From contig CALIJG010000020.1 in NCBI GenBank assembly GCA_938018005.1, positions 216,592 through 280,591 on the forward strand: a stretch of DNA of 64,000 bases. Direction: 5' to 3'. This DNA is from an uncultured Candidatus Saccharibacteria bacterium (GTDB lineage: Bacteria > Patescibacteriota > Saccharimonadia > Saccharimonadales > Saccharimonadaceae). The notes under the pieces are model-generated. The model did no database searches, had not been told where the DNA came from, and saw only the letters and a list, made by a program, of their open reading frames with translations. This document shows, piece after piece, positions 43,721 through 52,289 of the stretch (positions are counted from its first letter, which is position 1; the number at the start of each line of letters is the position of its first letter). The translations under genes were made by a program, and so were the position numbers.

Positions 43721-43906
43721 TGTGATGGGTACTGTTTGTAGCTACGTGGCGCACAGTATTGTTGTGGCTTCTCTCGCATCTCGAAAGGTATGGATGCCTC
43801 AGCCCAAATACTCGCTCTAATTATTGGGAGCCTAGAGCGAGTATTTGGTCGGAGGAAGCATAAGCGGTAGAAAGCGGAGCGCAAAAAACAGTGGTATCAC
43901 ACAGTC
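43721..43906 (+). ncRNA. Long interrupted hairpin, candidate 6S-like RNA
   Basis: One extended hairpin of ~186 nt: closing stems TGTGAT/ATCACA and ACTGTTT/AAACAGT, a large asymmetric central bubble with a few short pairs, then a 16-bp perfect apical stem CCAAATACTCGCTCTA / TAGAGCGAGTATTTGG with a 13-nt loop. Length and closed stem-bubble-apical stem layout match 6S RNA, which mimics open promoter DNA. There is no sequence-level proof, and the strand is judged only from the promoter. Confidence 0.45.
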
Positions 43907-43926
43907 ACAAGACAGTAGACCGGACA

Positions 43927-43971
43927 AGAGTAGTATTGTCTATACCCCAGACCCAAGGACACTACTCTAGC
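43927..43971. repeat. Imperfect hairpin downstream of the 6S-like RNA
   Basis: AGAGTAGTATTGTC pairs with GACACTACTCT with a short bulge. No T-run follows, so it is not a standard terminator. It may mark the 3' end of the RNA or of the toxin gene's transcript. Confidence 0.35.
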
Positions 43972-44069
43972 AAATTACGTCTTGTTTGTCAACCCCATCA
44001 GCCATGCGTGGCTCTCTTCTCTTCTACGCAGCTTATTTTCGACCAGTGTTAGTACCCTGTTACTCTACA

Positions 44070-44498
44070 TTATGCTTCCTCCAACTTGTTCATAATTCGC
44101 TTGATACGCCGCTCATCCCCATGCGCTTTATCAGGGGTGGCGTAGACCTCGATAAGGATAATCGTGCTGGCAGCCCGAGCAGCCCGCGACGGCGGTGCAC
44201 TACGAGGCAGTGCTCGCACTACCGCAAACACCAACCACACCGCCCGTCGATAGGCTGCTGTGTCGGTATCGAGGCAGAGCTGCACTACTGTATACTGAGC
44301 AGTTTGCTGTATAACGGCTGCCTTGCCGCACGCAAAGAGCTGCTGGCGAAAATCCGCCACCGTCGTCTCACTTGGCTCAGCAAAGATACGCACCAGCCGC
44401 GGCTTAACGCGCTCGATGTCAGCCGGCAATGTGGGAATACGCTGTGCCAGCGCTTGGAGGTCACTCGAAAATTCTGTTGCCTGCCTATAGATCATCAT
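44070..44498 (-). CDS. Putative RelE-like toxin partner of the PanA antitoxin
   Basis: 142 residues, overlapping the upstream antitoxin-like gene by 14 bases. Layout resembles RelE/ParE-fold toxins: an N-terminal helix pair (YRQATEFSSDLQALAQRIPTLPADIERV), then strands ending in STIILIEVYATPDKAHGDERRIKRIM, a segment like the LIEIY-x-K-x-D-K...RI end of known RelE-like toxins. Expected to act on mRNA at the ribosome if RelE-like. The assignment rests mainly on that motif and on the context. Confidence 0.62.
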   Translation of the reverse strand: MMIYRQATEFSSDLQALAQRIPTLPADIERVKPRLVRIFAEPSETTVADFRQQLFACGKAAVIQQTAQYTVVQLCLDTDTAAYRRAVWLVFAVVRALPRSAPPSRAARAASTIILIEVYATPDKAHGDERRIKRIMNKLEEA

Positions 44499-45342
44499 CT
44501 GACTCGATTACAGAGGTAACGTCCGTCCGATAAAACGTATCGCGGTAATCAATCGTCTGTCCATATTTCGCAATCACCCATGGCGCATCTTTGTAGGCAA
44601 GGTTACTTAGCTCGGCAGCGCTCTTGCTCCCCAGGCGCTCTAGCTCGGCATCGATATGCTTGATCTCGTTGGCACTGAGCTCGCTCAGCTCGGCGTTCTT
44701 GAGCGGAAGGAACTTGCGCTGCTTGTGGCTAAAGTGCTTCGTCTCAATGACATCCAGCTCATCATGCGCCCGCATCTCATCGACCAAAGCTTGCAAATCT
44801 GCAGCCGGCGCGGGCCCATAGGTCTCGTGCAGATACGCCAGGCCAGTAATGCTCTTGCCTGTGCGCTCGTAATAATCAAAATCGATGAAGTACAGCAGCC
44901 GATGCAGCACTGCCTCGCCTACATTGGGCCGGGCACCAATCTTCCCCAGCGTATAGAGCAGCACCTGGCGCAGCTTGGTGGTGTGGAGCCGCGGGATAGC
45001 ATCGCGCGACTGAGCAGCTGTGGGCTGTGCACGCTGCGCATCATCGTGGTGGTATTCGGCTGGTGCATCGCTCACATGCAGTGCTGCATCGTCCGCCACC
45101 CGCCACGGACTGCGCTGAGCCTGCTGTGCAACAGTGTCCGTCATGGCAATGCCGCTAATCAATTCCTGCACGCCAACTTCGTAGTATTGGCTAATCTTCG
45201 TCAGCTCGCCAAGCTTTGGCTCGCGGCCACCATTCTCTAGCTTAATATACGTCGCGCGGGCAATCCCAACTGCATCGGCCACCGCCTGCTGCGAAAGCCC
45301 CGCATTGCCACGCAGTTGCCTAATACTTGCCTCAAAACTCAT
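44485..45342 (-). CDS. HTH plus Panacea (DUF4065/SocA-like) antitoxin
   Basis: 285 residues. Residues ~5-65 are an XRE-type helix-turn-helix (SIRQLRGNAGLSQQAVADAV, ARATYIKLENGGREPKLGEL). Residues ~105-260 are a Panacea domain: VLLYTLGKIGARPNVGEAVLHRLLYFIDFDYYERTG, ITGLAYLHETYGPAPAADL, ELSANEIKHIDAELERLGSKSAAELSNLAYKDAPWV. Panacea domains neutralise diverse toxins encoded next to them. The HTH would give autoregulation. No clear SD in front of the ATG. Confidence 0.85.
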   Translation of the reverse strand: MSFEASIRQLRGNAGLSQQAVADAVGIARATYIKLENGGREPKLGELTKISQYYEVGVQELISGIAMTDTVAQQAQRSPWRVADDAALHVSDAPAEYHHDDAQRAQPTAAQSRDAIPRLHTTKLRQVLLYTLGKIGARPNVGEAVLHRLLYFIDFDYYERTGKSITGLAYLHETYGPAPAADLQALVDEMRAHDELDVIETKHFSHKQRKFLPLKNAELSELSANEIKHIDAELERLGSKSAAELSNLAYKDAPWVIAKYGQTIDYRDTFYRTDVTSVIESDDDL

Positions 45343-45609
45343 TGCGATTTGGTCCTTCCTGTTGCATCATGCCTCCATTGTAGCGTACTTGCCAAAGTTA
45401 TACAACCATTTTGTCTAATTTTGGAACATAGTACATTTGTGCGCATAATTACAGAGGTGAAGATGTGATACAAGGGTGCGAAGTATGGGTGTATTCTGGC
45501 CGAGAGCGGCATCACCAGCACAGCACAACGTGCCTGCTGGCTTAAATTTTTCCCGTCTATATCCTCTTGTGTACGCGAAATTTGACCCCATAATCCCACG
45601 AATACGCTA

Positions 45610-45722
45610 GCACCAATACACACCAAACCGAAAATGTTCCGGCCAGAATATATCACAGAGTTTGTCCGCTTGCTTGGTCGCTGGCCTTCTAGAATATTTT
45701 CTTGTTTAGCGTATATTGGTGC
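45610..45722. repeat. Hairpin repeat family 2, copy 1
   Basis: Conserved core AAAATGTTCCGGCCAG ... CTGGCC-TTCTAGAATATTTTCTTG with CACAGAG in the loop, closed by an outer stem GCACCAATA / TATTGGTGC plus partly paired positions. The outer stem sequence differs from the other two copies but still pairs. Lies in the 550-bp gap between the antitoxin gene and the next minus-strand gene. Confidence 0.7.
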
Positions 45723-45844
45723 CGACCTCTCGTTGTGTATCGTTTTGAGATTCATGTGCTACATGGAGTGAAACTACACCTCTCATCTCCTATCTTTCAC
45801 AATTTTGGTACAACGCCACACCATCTGCAAATAATACAAGTAGT

Positions 45845-45880
45845 AAAAAACCAGCCTTTGTAGCTGGTTTTGTTCTTTGC
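45845..45880 (-). terminator. Rho-independent terminator
   Basis: AAAACCAGC-TACAAAG-GCTGGTTTT on the minus strand followed by TT, 13 bp beyond the stop of the hypothetical gene at 45893. Confidence 0.8.
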
Positions 45881-45892
45881 TTTTATAGGGTT

Positions 45893-46510
45893 TTATGCTG
45901 CCGCAGCCTTAGCACCCTCCCATGCGCTCTTGTCTGACGAGCTCGTTACACCGACTTCATACCGATTACCCTGCCCGACAGCTGTTCGGCCGATTTCCAC
46001 CACTGGTGCGGGTATATCATTCTCTTCAGACACTTCAGGCTCTTCGTTTTTCTCATCCTTTTGCTGCTCGTGCTCCGCTGCCCGCAAAGCGTGCTCAATA
46101 GGCAGCAGCAAGCGGCGCTGCTCACCCTCAGAGAGTTCATCCGACAGAGGTACATCGTTTGCAATCAATTCATCATCGTTTGGCTTAACACCCCGAGCCC
46201 TAAGCTCTTGGATATAGCTCGCCGCAAGCGCGTCGCGGTAGAGTGCACTCTCTCGGTCGGCCAGTTGCTCGCTGGCTGGCTGTAGTTTATTATCCGCATC
46301 ATCACCATACCCTTGTAAGAATGGTACCAATTCCTCTGCCCGGGCAGCCTGGGCGCTCGCCAGCTTTTGGGCGTCCTTAGCAGTCATTTCCTCGGCTTTA
46401 TTCAGCTGCCACCACTGAGCACTCTCTAGCAATGCAGCAGCAAGTGGCTGCAGCGCTTCTTCTAATTCTCGCGATTCTAGTGTGCTTGTCGGACGAACAG
46501 ATCTTTCCAT
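45893..46510 (-). CDS. Hypothetical helical protein
   Basis: 205 residues, mostly predicted helical and very rich in Ala, Glu and Gln (LEEALQPLAAALLESAQWW, TAKDAQKLASAQAARAEELVPFLQGYGDDAD). The C-terminal 60 residues are acidic and end AWEGAKAAAA. Strong SD GGGAGGT before the ATG. No signal peptide. Family not recognised. Confidence 0.65.
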   Translation of the reverse strand: MERSVRPTSTLESRELEEALQPLAAALLESAQWWQLNKAEEMTAKDAQKLASAQAARAEELVPFLQGYGDDADNKLQPASEQLADRESALYRDALAASYIQELRARGVKPNDDELIANDVPLSDELSEGEQRRLLLPIEHALRAAEHEQQKDEKNEEPEVSEENDIPAPVVEIGRTAVGQGNRYEVGVTSSSDKSAWEGAKAAAA

Positions 46511-46691
46511 GGGACCTCCCGTGGTTATGTGGTGGATGTTCTGTTGGTATGGTTTGTTTGCCTCCTACTATAGCACAGATGATCGGGTTGGCGCAAATTG
46601 TGCTAATAATAGGCAAACAGGGCAAAGGAGTTAATCGCTATTAACCCCTGTTAATAATAAGCTCACCTAGCGATAAATGAGCGCACCTTCT

Positions 46692-47180
46692 CTACCGCTC
46701 ACTCAGCCGATATGTCTGAGCAAAGGCAGCTGCCTCAATGATGTAGCGGTCGCCATTGACCTGGCTCTCCGCCAGCCAGCAATCTGCTTCGCCGTATTGC
46801 TGCCCGCCCCACGGCGCATCAATGACGATCTCGCGGCCAGTTGGGTTGGGCATGGCCTTGATCTGATTCTTTGGCAGATACGCGCCAGATACCACTGCAC
46901 CATCCTCACCACGCAGCGGTTCATACAGGGCGGCAAAATCCGCTGCCGGGATGCTATAGCGTTCACCTTCTGGCCCAGTGATAATGGCATCGCCCACCTC
47001 GGCAATGTTCTCTGTCTCTACATACTGCTGGCCATCCGCCCGCGCGAAGCTGGTAGTCAGGGCCTGCCGCTCGGTAGCAAACTCCGGCCGCACCGCTGCG
47101 GTTGGGTCGGCAATTTTGGTGTAAGTGTCGGTAATGGCGCGAAAGTCGAGCGCGCTGGTATCGAGGTAGAGGGGTGGCAC
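46692..47180 (-). CDS. PGDYG-like protein
   Basis: 162 residues, GTG start at 47180 behind CAGGAG. Two copies of a short module: AEVGDAIITGPEGERYSIPAADFAALYEPL (~61-90) and YGEADCWLAESQVNGDRYIIEAAAFAQTY (~128-156). Each runs from a G/E-D-x-hydrophobic turn to Y-x-I...FAxxY, resembling PGDYG proteins. Function of that family is not established. No partner gene evident. Confidence 0.55.
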   Translation of the reverse strand: MPPLYLDTSALDFRAITDTYTKIADPTAAVRPEFATERQALTTSFARADGQQYVETENIAEVGDAIITGPEGERYSIPAADFAALYEPLRGEDGAVVSGAYLPKNQIKAMPNPTGREIVIDAPWGGQQYGEADCWLAESQVNGDRYIIEAAAFAQTYRLSER

Positions 47181-47255
47181 TGCGTCGGTCTCCTGGGTTA
47201 GTTCTGGTGGTAGTATAGCTGGTTTGGCATCGTGTGTCGATGCTGCGGTGCAACA

Positions 47256-48893
47256 CTACTCATTCACCAGCTCTACATGGAGTAGCCGCCCCTCTACGCT
47301 GCGCATGCCACGCCAGTCGTTGATAGTTGGCTGGAACCAAACCGAAATAACATCGCCCAGCTGACGTACGAAGTTCGGTGGCGCGTTGAAGGCTAATAGT
47401 CGCAGCGCTGTGCCTAGCTCATCCTGCACGGTGAGCTTAATGTGCTGCCCGTCGCTACCCATGTGGCGCACCTGTGAGACAGTGCCGCGGCGCAGCTGCA
47501 AAACAGGCTCTGGGTTGCCATTGCCAAAGGGCTCAAGGCGGGCAATGTCGGCCACCAGCTGCTCCGTTACCTCTGATAAATCATCAATCACCACATCAGC
47601 CTGCGGCAAGAGGTAGTGCGTTTGGTCGGAGAGATGGAGCGAGCGGTAGTAGTCGTTCACTCGCTGGCGAAAGGCGGCAATCTGCCGTGTCTCGAGTGTC
47701 ACACCAGCCGCTGCCGCATGACCACCGCCACGCAGAATGACATCATCGGCAGCGCGCACTGCCCGCTCAGCCGAAAAATCGCCAAAGCTGCGCGCACTGC
47801 CCGTTGCCGTCTCACCTCGCTCGCCAATGATAAAAACTGGCTTGTGATACGTCTCTACCAGCTTGGATGCTACAATCCCAATCACGCCATGGTTCCATCC
47901 CTGCTGGCTCACAACGAGGACAGGGTCGGTAGCATAACGCTCGGCCTGCTGGCAAGCTTCGTCGTAGATGGCCTGTTGGATGGCTTTGCGCTCGGTATTG
48001 AAGCGATCCAATTGCTGAGCCGCCTCAAGCGCCGCCAAACCATCGCGCGCCCGCAGCATATCAAGGGCATACTCAGCCGATGCCAATCGTCCTGCCGCAT
48101 TCATACGCGGGCCAAGACCAAAACCGAGCGTCCGAGCGGTAATCTGGGTTGGCTGCACACCAGCCACCGCCAGCAGTGCCTTGAGGCCAGGACGGCGCTG
48201 CTTCTTCAGCACCTCGAGCCCCCAGTACACATTGGCGCGGTTCTCATGCTGTAGCGATACTATGTCGCATACTGTACCCAGCGCTACCAAGTCCAGCAGC
48301 CACTTCTCACAGCCAGCTGGCAAGCCCGGCAACACCGTCTGCAGCGCCTGGACAAGCTTGAAAGCCACGCCTGCCCCACAGAGGTCACGGAAGGGATAGT
48401 GGTGGTCGTCATATTTCGGATTAACCGTGGCGATGGCGGGTGGGCGAGTCGGTGCAATGTTGTGGTGGTCGGTCACTACGGTATCGATGCCATAGCGTTC
48501 CTTGGCATAGGCAATTTCCTCATGACAGAGGCTGCCGCAGTCCACCGTGACGATGAGCTGCGCCCCCATCGCCGCCACCTTATCTACCGCACCTTTAGTC
48601 ATGCCATAACCCTCTACGAAGCGATTAGGAATAAAGGCTTCCACCGCAGCAAAGCCAAAGCTCGCAAAGGCATCAAGCAGCAGTGCCGTCGCACTAAGGC
48701 CGTCGATATCATAATCGCCATAAATCACGATTGTTTCGCGCCGTTGGTGCGCCTGCACCAAGCGATCCACCGCCGTCTGCATCTGGGAGAGCAGGAATGG
48801 ATCGGGCTTCGCGTCATAATCGGGGTGTAAAAACTCCTCAGCAGCTACTCCATGCAAGCCCCGCGCCGCTAATATCTGTGCGAATAAACTCAT
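47256..48893 (-). CDS. recJ: Single-stranded-DNA-specific exonuclease RecJ
   Basis: 545 residues. DHH-family motifs: YGDYDIDGLSATALLL, VDCGS, VTDHHNI, and DHHA1 segment ILRGGGHAAAAGVTLE. An OB-fold C-terminal part (VRHMGSDGQHIKLTVQDELG) follows. 5'-3' ssDNA exonuclease for RecF-pathway recombination and mismatch repair. Start overlaps the stop of the upstream winged-helix gene (TGATG). Confidence 0.95.
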   Translation of the reverse strand: MSLFAQILAARGLHGVAAEEFLHPDYDAKPDPFLLSQMQTAVDRLVQAHQRRETIVIYGDYDIDGLSATALLLDAFASFGFAAVEAFIPNRFVEGYGMTKGAVDKVAAMGAQLIVTVDCGSLCHEEIAYAKERYGIDTVVTDHHNIAPTRPPAIATVNPKYDDHHYPFRDLCGAGVAFKLVQALQTVLPGLPAGCEKWLLDLVALGTVCDIVSLQHENRANVYWGLEVLKKQRRPGLKALLAVAGVQPTQITARTLGFGLGPRMNAAGRLASAEYALDMLRARDGLAALEAAQQLDRFNTERKAIQQAIYDEACQQAERYATDPVLVVSQQGWNHGVIGIVASKLVETYHKPVFIIGERGETATGSARSFGDFSAERAVRAADDVILRGGGHAAAAGVTLETRQIAAFRQRVNDYYRSLHLSDQTHYLLPQADVVIDDLSEVTEQLVADIARLEPFGNGNPEPVLQLRRGTVSQVRHMGSDGQHIKLTVQDELGTALRLLAFNAPPNFVRQLGDVISVWFQPTINDWRGMRSVEGRLLHVELVNE

Positions 48894-49195
48894 CAGAGCT
48901 GCACAGTATCCGCCGCTTGCTGGCCCTTTTGCTGCTGCGAGGATTTGATCACCATGCTCTGCAATTCTTTGAAGAAGATATATTGTTTGTTCGTGTAATA
49001 CATTTTAGTATTACCCTGTTTTTCGGCCATCAAAAAACCAGCTTTCTCGAGATTCTTAAGCTCGCGCTGGATATTGCCCGGGTCTTCTTTGATCAACTTC
49101 GCCAAGCCGCGGACATGGGTGTGGAACTCCGGATACTTAGCATAGACCACAATGATTTTGCGCCGCACCCGTGATGTAATAAACGTTTCTAACAT
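48893..49195 (-). CDS. Winged-helix transcriptional regulator
   Basis: 100 residues. SRVRRKIIVVYAKYPEFHTHVRGLAKLIKEDPGNIQRELKNLEKAGFL forms a winged helix-turn-helix (MarR/ArsR-like), and KQGNTKMYYTNKQYIFFKELQ the wing and C-terminal helix. Translationally coupled to recJ. TTACCTCTAC, an inverse of the recurrent GTAGAGGTAA-type motif, lies just upstream. Ligand unknown, no metal-binding cysteines. Confidence 0.78.
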   Translation of the reverse strand: MLETFITSRVRRKIIVVYAKYPEFHTHVRGLAKLIKEDPGNIQRELKNLEKAGFLMAEKQGNTKMYYTNKQYIFFKELQSMVIKSSQQQKGQQAADTVQL

Positions 49196-49473
49196 GCTTC
49201 CCTTAGCGAATTCTCGCTTCCGTTACCTCTACTCAACTGTTGCTTTTTATTCTACACTTTTTGATGGTAATTTGGCAAGACCACCCACCAATTGATTGTG
49301 CGTTTCGTCTCTCGCAACTGCGACTCATCAACCATCCACACGACACACGTGTCTGCTTTTTATCATACCAGCTTTGGGTGAAGCGAGCAAGATTGATGTG
49401 CACGTTTTGCACGCCACCCAGATGAAGTAGCGACGGAGAGACGAGCCCCTCTGCACTCTCGCTTGCTGTCGGG

Positions 49474-49479
49474 TATAAT
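49474..49479 (+). promoter_or_regulatory. -10 box TATAAT, leaderless spacing (priA)
   Basis: TATAAT, seven bases (AAATCCT), then ATG at 49487. Confidence 0.6.
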
Positions 49480-49486
49480 AAATCCT

Positions 49487-51427
49487 ATGCACTATTACGA
49501 AGTTGCGCCACTCAAGATTATCCGCGCCACCAGCAAGAGCTTCACCTATCACTGGCCAGAAGCATTACCGCTGGGCCAGGTGGTGCAGGTGAGCGTTGGT
49601 ACGCAGCAGGTGGTGGGTGTCATCATGACGCGCACCAGAAAGCCGACATATACTACTAAGCCGCTTGATGCCGTCGTGCCGCTGCCACCGCTGCCTGCTC
49701 CCCTATTAGCAACGAGCCAGTGGCTGAGCGATTATTATGCCACACACCTCGCCACTGTGCTACAGACAGTGCTACCAGCTGGCATTGCCAAGCAGCGCCG
49801 CACGCCGCGCCGCCCTGCCAGCCCACCGCCACAGCGCCACACGCCCACCTTCTCACTCAATCTACAGCAAGAAGAGGCCGTTCGCACCATTCGCCAAGCC
49901 AGCCCTGGCACAGTACTCCTTCACGGTGTGACAGGTAGCGGCAAAACAGCAGTGTATATCGAGCTTGCACGCCACGCTTTGGCTGCAGGCCGGTCGGTGA
50001 TTGTCCTCGTGCCAGAGATCGCCCTCACACCCCAGCTGGTGGCGGAGTTTCGACAACACTTTGCCGATATCATCCTCACCCATTCGCGCCAGACAGAGGC
50101 CGAGCGCCACCGTGCCTGGCTAACCGCTCTGACAAGTACACAGCCTCGGGTGGCAATTGGCCCACGTTCTGCCCTCTTCTTACCGCTGCAGCAACTGGGG
50201 TATATCATCATTGACGAAGCACACGAGGCTAGCTACAAACAAGATAAATCCCCCCGCTACTCGGCGCTGCGGGCCGCGAGTGTGCTAGCTCAGCAACATG
50301 GTGCGACCGTGGTGCAGGGGTCAGCCACACCGCTGATCAGCGAGTATTATCTGGCGCAAAAAGCCCAGCGGCCGATCGCTACCCTACCGAGCAAAGCTCG
50401 GCCTGAGGCTATCGCTCCCACCATTCAACTAGTCGACCTCACCCAGCGGCACAACCTCACCCAACACCGCTTTTTGTCAAACCAGCTTATCACCGCCATC
50501 GATACCACGCTCGCGGCGGGCCAGCAGATCCTACTTTTTCATAACCGCCGTGGCAGCGCCAATGTATCGCTCTGCACCAACTGCGGCTGGGCAGCCGAGT
50601 GCCCACACTGCTTTGTTCCCCTCACCCTCCACGCCGACCGCCACCAGCTGCAGTGCCATATCTGTGGCTACCACACCACAGTGCCAACGATGTGCCCCAC
50701 CTGCCATAGCACAGATATTGTCCACCGTGGGATTGGGACGAAACTCATCGAGGCAGAGGTAGCAGCGCGCTGGCCCCAGGCGCGCATTGTTCGCTTCGAT
50801 GGCGACAGCAGCCCCGCAAGCAGCCTCGAGCAGCAATATCAAGCCCTCTATGATGGCAGCGCCAATATTATCATTGGCACGCAGGTGGTAGCCAAGGGGC
50901 TCGACCTGCCGCAGCTACGCACCGTTGGGGTAGTGCAGGCTGATGCTGGCCTGGCTTTGCCCGATTACACCACCAACGAGCGCATCTTCGAGCTGCTTGC
51001 TCAAGTGGTGGGACGAGTGGGGCGCTCTGCTCACGCCACTACAGTTATCGTACAAGCGTATCAGCCGCAGCACCCAGTGATTCAGGCTGGCCTGGCTCAA
51101 GATTATACCGCGTTTTATCACCAAGCCTTGGCCGAGCGCCGCCGTGGGCAGTTCCCGCCCTTCGTCCACCTGCTTAAACTCACTTGCATATACAAGACGG
51201 AGGCAGCCGCCATCCGCAATAGTCAAGCACTCGCTCAACAGATTCGCCAGCACCACCCCGCAGTCAGCATCCTTGGCCCCACGCCCGCCTTCCACGAGCG
51301 GCTGCGCAACACCTACCGCTGGCAACTCATCATCAAAGCCACCCAACGCCGCGACCTCCTCGCTGTTATTGCCGACGTACCCACCAAACATTGGCAAGTG
51401 GATATCGACCCACAGTCGCTGCTATGA
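49487..51427 (+). CDS. priA: Primosomal replication restart helicase PriA
   Basis: 646 residues from the ATG at 49487, somewhat shorter than the ~730 of well-studied PriA. N-terminal 3'-binding domain, Walker A HGVTGSGKTAVY, DEAH in IIIDEAHEASYKQDKSPRYS, and eight zinc cysteines kept (CTNCGWAAECPHC, CHICGYHTTVPTMCPTC). Helicase motifs V/VI in GTQVVAKGLDLPQL and AQVVGRVGRS. Restarts stalled forks. First of a priA-def-fmt gene set, though def has its own promoter. Confidence 0.96.
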   Translation: MHYYEVAPLKIIRATSKSFTYHWPEALPLGQVVQVSVGTQQVVGVIMTRTRKPTYTTKPLDAVVPLPPLPAPLLATSQWLSDYYATHLATVLQTVLPAGIAKQRRTPRRPASPPPQRHTPTFSLNLQQEEAVRTIRQASPGTVLLHGVTGSGKTAVYIELARHALAAGRSVIVLVPEIALTPQLVAEFRQHFADIILTHSRQTEAERHRAWLTALTSTQPRVAIGPRSALFLPLQQLGYIIIDEAHEASYKQDKSPRYSALRAASVLAQQHGATVVQGSATPLISEYYLAQKAQRPIATLPSKARPEAIAPTIQLVDLTQRHNLTQHRFLSNQLITAIDTTLAAGQQILLFHNRRGSANVSLCTNCGWAAECPHCFVPLTLHADRHQLQCHICGYHTTVPTMCPTCHSTDIVHRGIGTKLIEAEVAARWPQARIVRFDGDSSPASSLEQQYQALYDGSANIIIGTQVVAKGLDLPQLRTVGVVQADAGLALPDYTTNERIFELLAQVVGRVGRSAHATTVIVQAYQPQHPVIQAGLAQDYTAFYHQALAERRRGQFPPFVHLLKLTCIYKTEAAAIRNSQALAQQIRQHHPAVSILGPTPAFHERLRNTYRWQLIIKATQRRDLLAVIADVPTKHWQVDIDPQSLL

Positions 51428-51539
51428 TAGAGGCGCAAGAACTCCTCTTTCTTAGTGATAGCACCTCATCTCTATTTCATTCTGGTGGAATATGCAATGG
51501 ACTGATAGAGAGTGGTGTTTTGATCAAATATTCTTCGTA

Positions 51540-51657
51540 GTAGATCAGTCGTATCATCATACCGAAAATGTTCCGGCCAGATAATATACAGAGTTCTACC
51601 GCTTAGTTGGTCGCTGGCCTCCAGATATTTTCTTGTCTGATAATACGGCTGATCTAC
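51540..51657. repeat. Hairpin repeat family 2, copy 2
   Basis: Core AAAATGTTCCGGCCAG ... CTGGCC-TCCAGATATTTTCTTG with ACAGAG in the loop. Outer stem GTAGATCAGTCGTATCATCA against TGATAATACGGCTGATCTAC pairs with two non-canonical positions. It lies in the priA-def gap. Confidence 0.72.
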
Positions 51658-51697
51658 CAAGCAGCCACCCTATTCGCTCACCCCATCCACCATCTGC

Positions 51698-51703
51698 TAT
51701 AAT
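51698..51703 (+). promoter_or_regulatory. -10 box TATAAT, leaderless spacing (def)
   Basis: TATAAT, seven bases (AAAGCTA), then ATG at 51711. Confidence 0.6.
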
Positions 51704-51710
51704 AAAGCTA

Positions 51711-52289
51711 ATGAAAAAAGACGCTATTATCACCCTACCCAACTCGCACTTGCGCCAGAAGTCGCAGCGGGTGCATGTTATTACCGACGAGACACGCCAG
51801 CTGGTGGCCGATATGACCAGCGCCAGCATCGACTGGGAAAATTCCCGCCCACACGAGATCAGTGCAGCACTGGCGGCAGTGCAGATCGATCAGCTAGAGC
51901 GAGTCGTTATTGTACGCGAAGATTTCGACGACAAAGACAACCGCACCTTCATCCCCCTCATCAACCCAGAGATCGTCAAATATGAGGGCGAGCTAATCAG
52001 TGATTACGAGGGCTGCCTCAGCGTGTCGGGTCGGATTTATGGCAAGGTGCCACGCTACAGCCGCGTCCGGGTCAAGGCGCTTGATATCAATGGCAACACC
52101 ATCCGCCTCAAGGCCGACGGCTTCTTGGCGCGAGTGCTACAGCACGAGATTGACCACTGTAATGGCATTGTATTTATTGACCGCATTCGCGATGATACCA
52201 GCGCATTTTATCAGCTCGATGAGAAGGGCGAGCTCCAACCAGTTGATTATGACGAGCATATCAAGACCAATCGTATTCTTTGGGACTGA
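51711..52289 (+). CDS. def: Peptide deformylase
   Basis: 192 residues. Motif 2 YEGCLSVSG (metal Cys) and motif 3 LQHEIDHCNGIVFID (H-E-x-x-H) are intact. Motif 1 is the variant EISAALAAVQIDQL in place of GxGLAAxQ. Removes formyl from nascent Met. Overlaps fmt by 41 bases, so addition and removal of the formyl group are encoded together. Confidence 0.94.
   Translation: MKKDAIITLPNSHLRQKSQRVHVITDETRQLVADMTSASIDWENSRPHEISAALAAVQIDQLERVVIVREDFDDKDNRTFIPLINPEIVKYEGELISDYEGCLSVSGRIYGKVPRYSRVRVKALDINGNTIRLKADGFLARVLQHEIDHCNGIVFIDRIRDDTSAFYQLDEKGELQPVDYDEHIKTNRILWD

Noticed and set aside
43639..43884. 81-codon minus-strand frame
   Set aside because: Lies on the 6S-like hairpin. No SD and no protein-like composition.
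45339..45755. 138-codon minus-strand frame upstream of the antitoxin gene
   Set aside because: It runs through the family-2 hairpin and a stretch without SD. Its composition follows the hairpin DNA, not a protein family.
51472..51660. 62-codon minus-strand frame between priA and def
   Set aside because: Almost entirely made of repeat copy 2. Apparent similarity to frames at the other copies comes from the shared DNA element.
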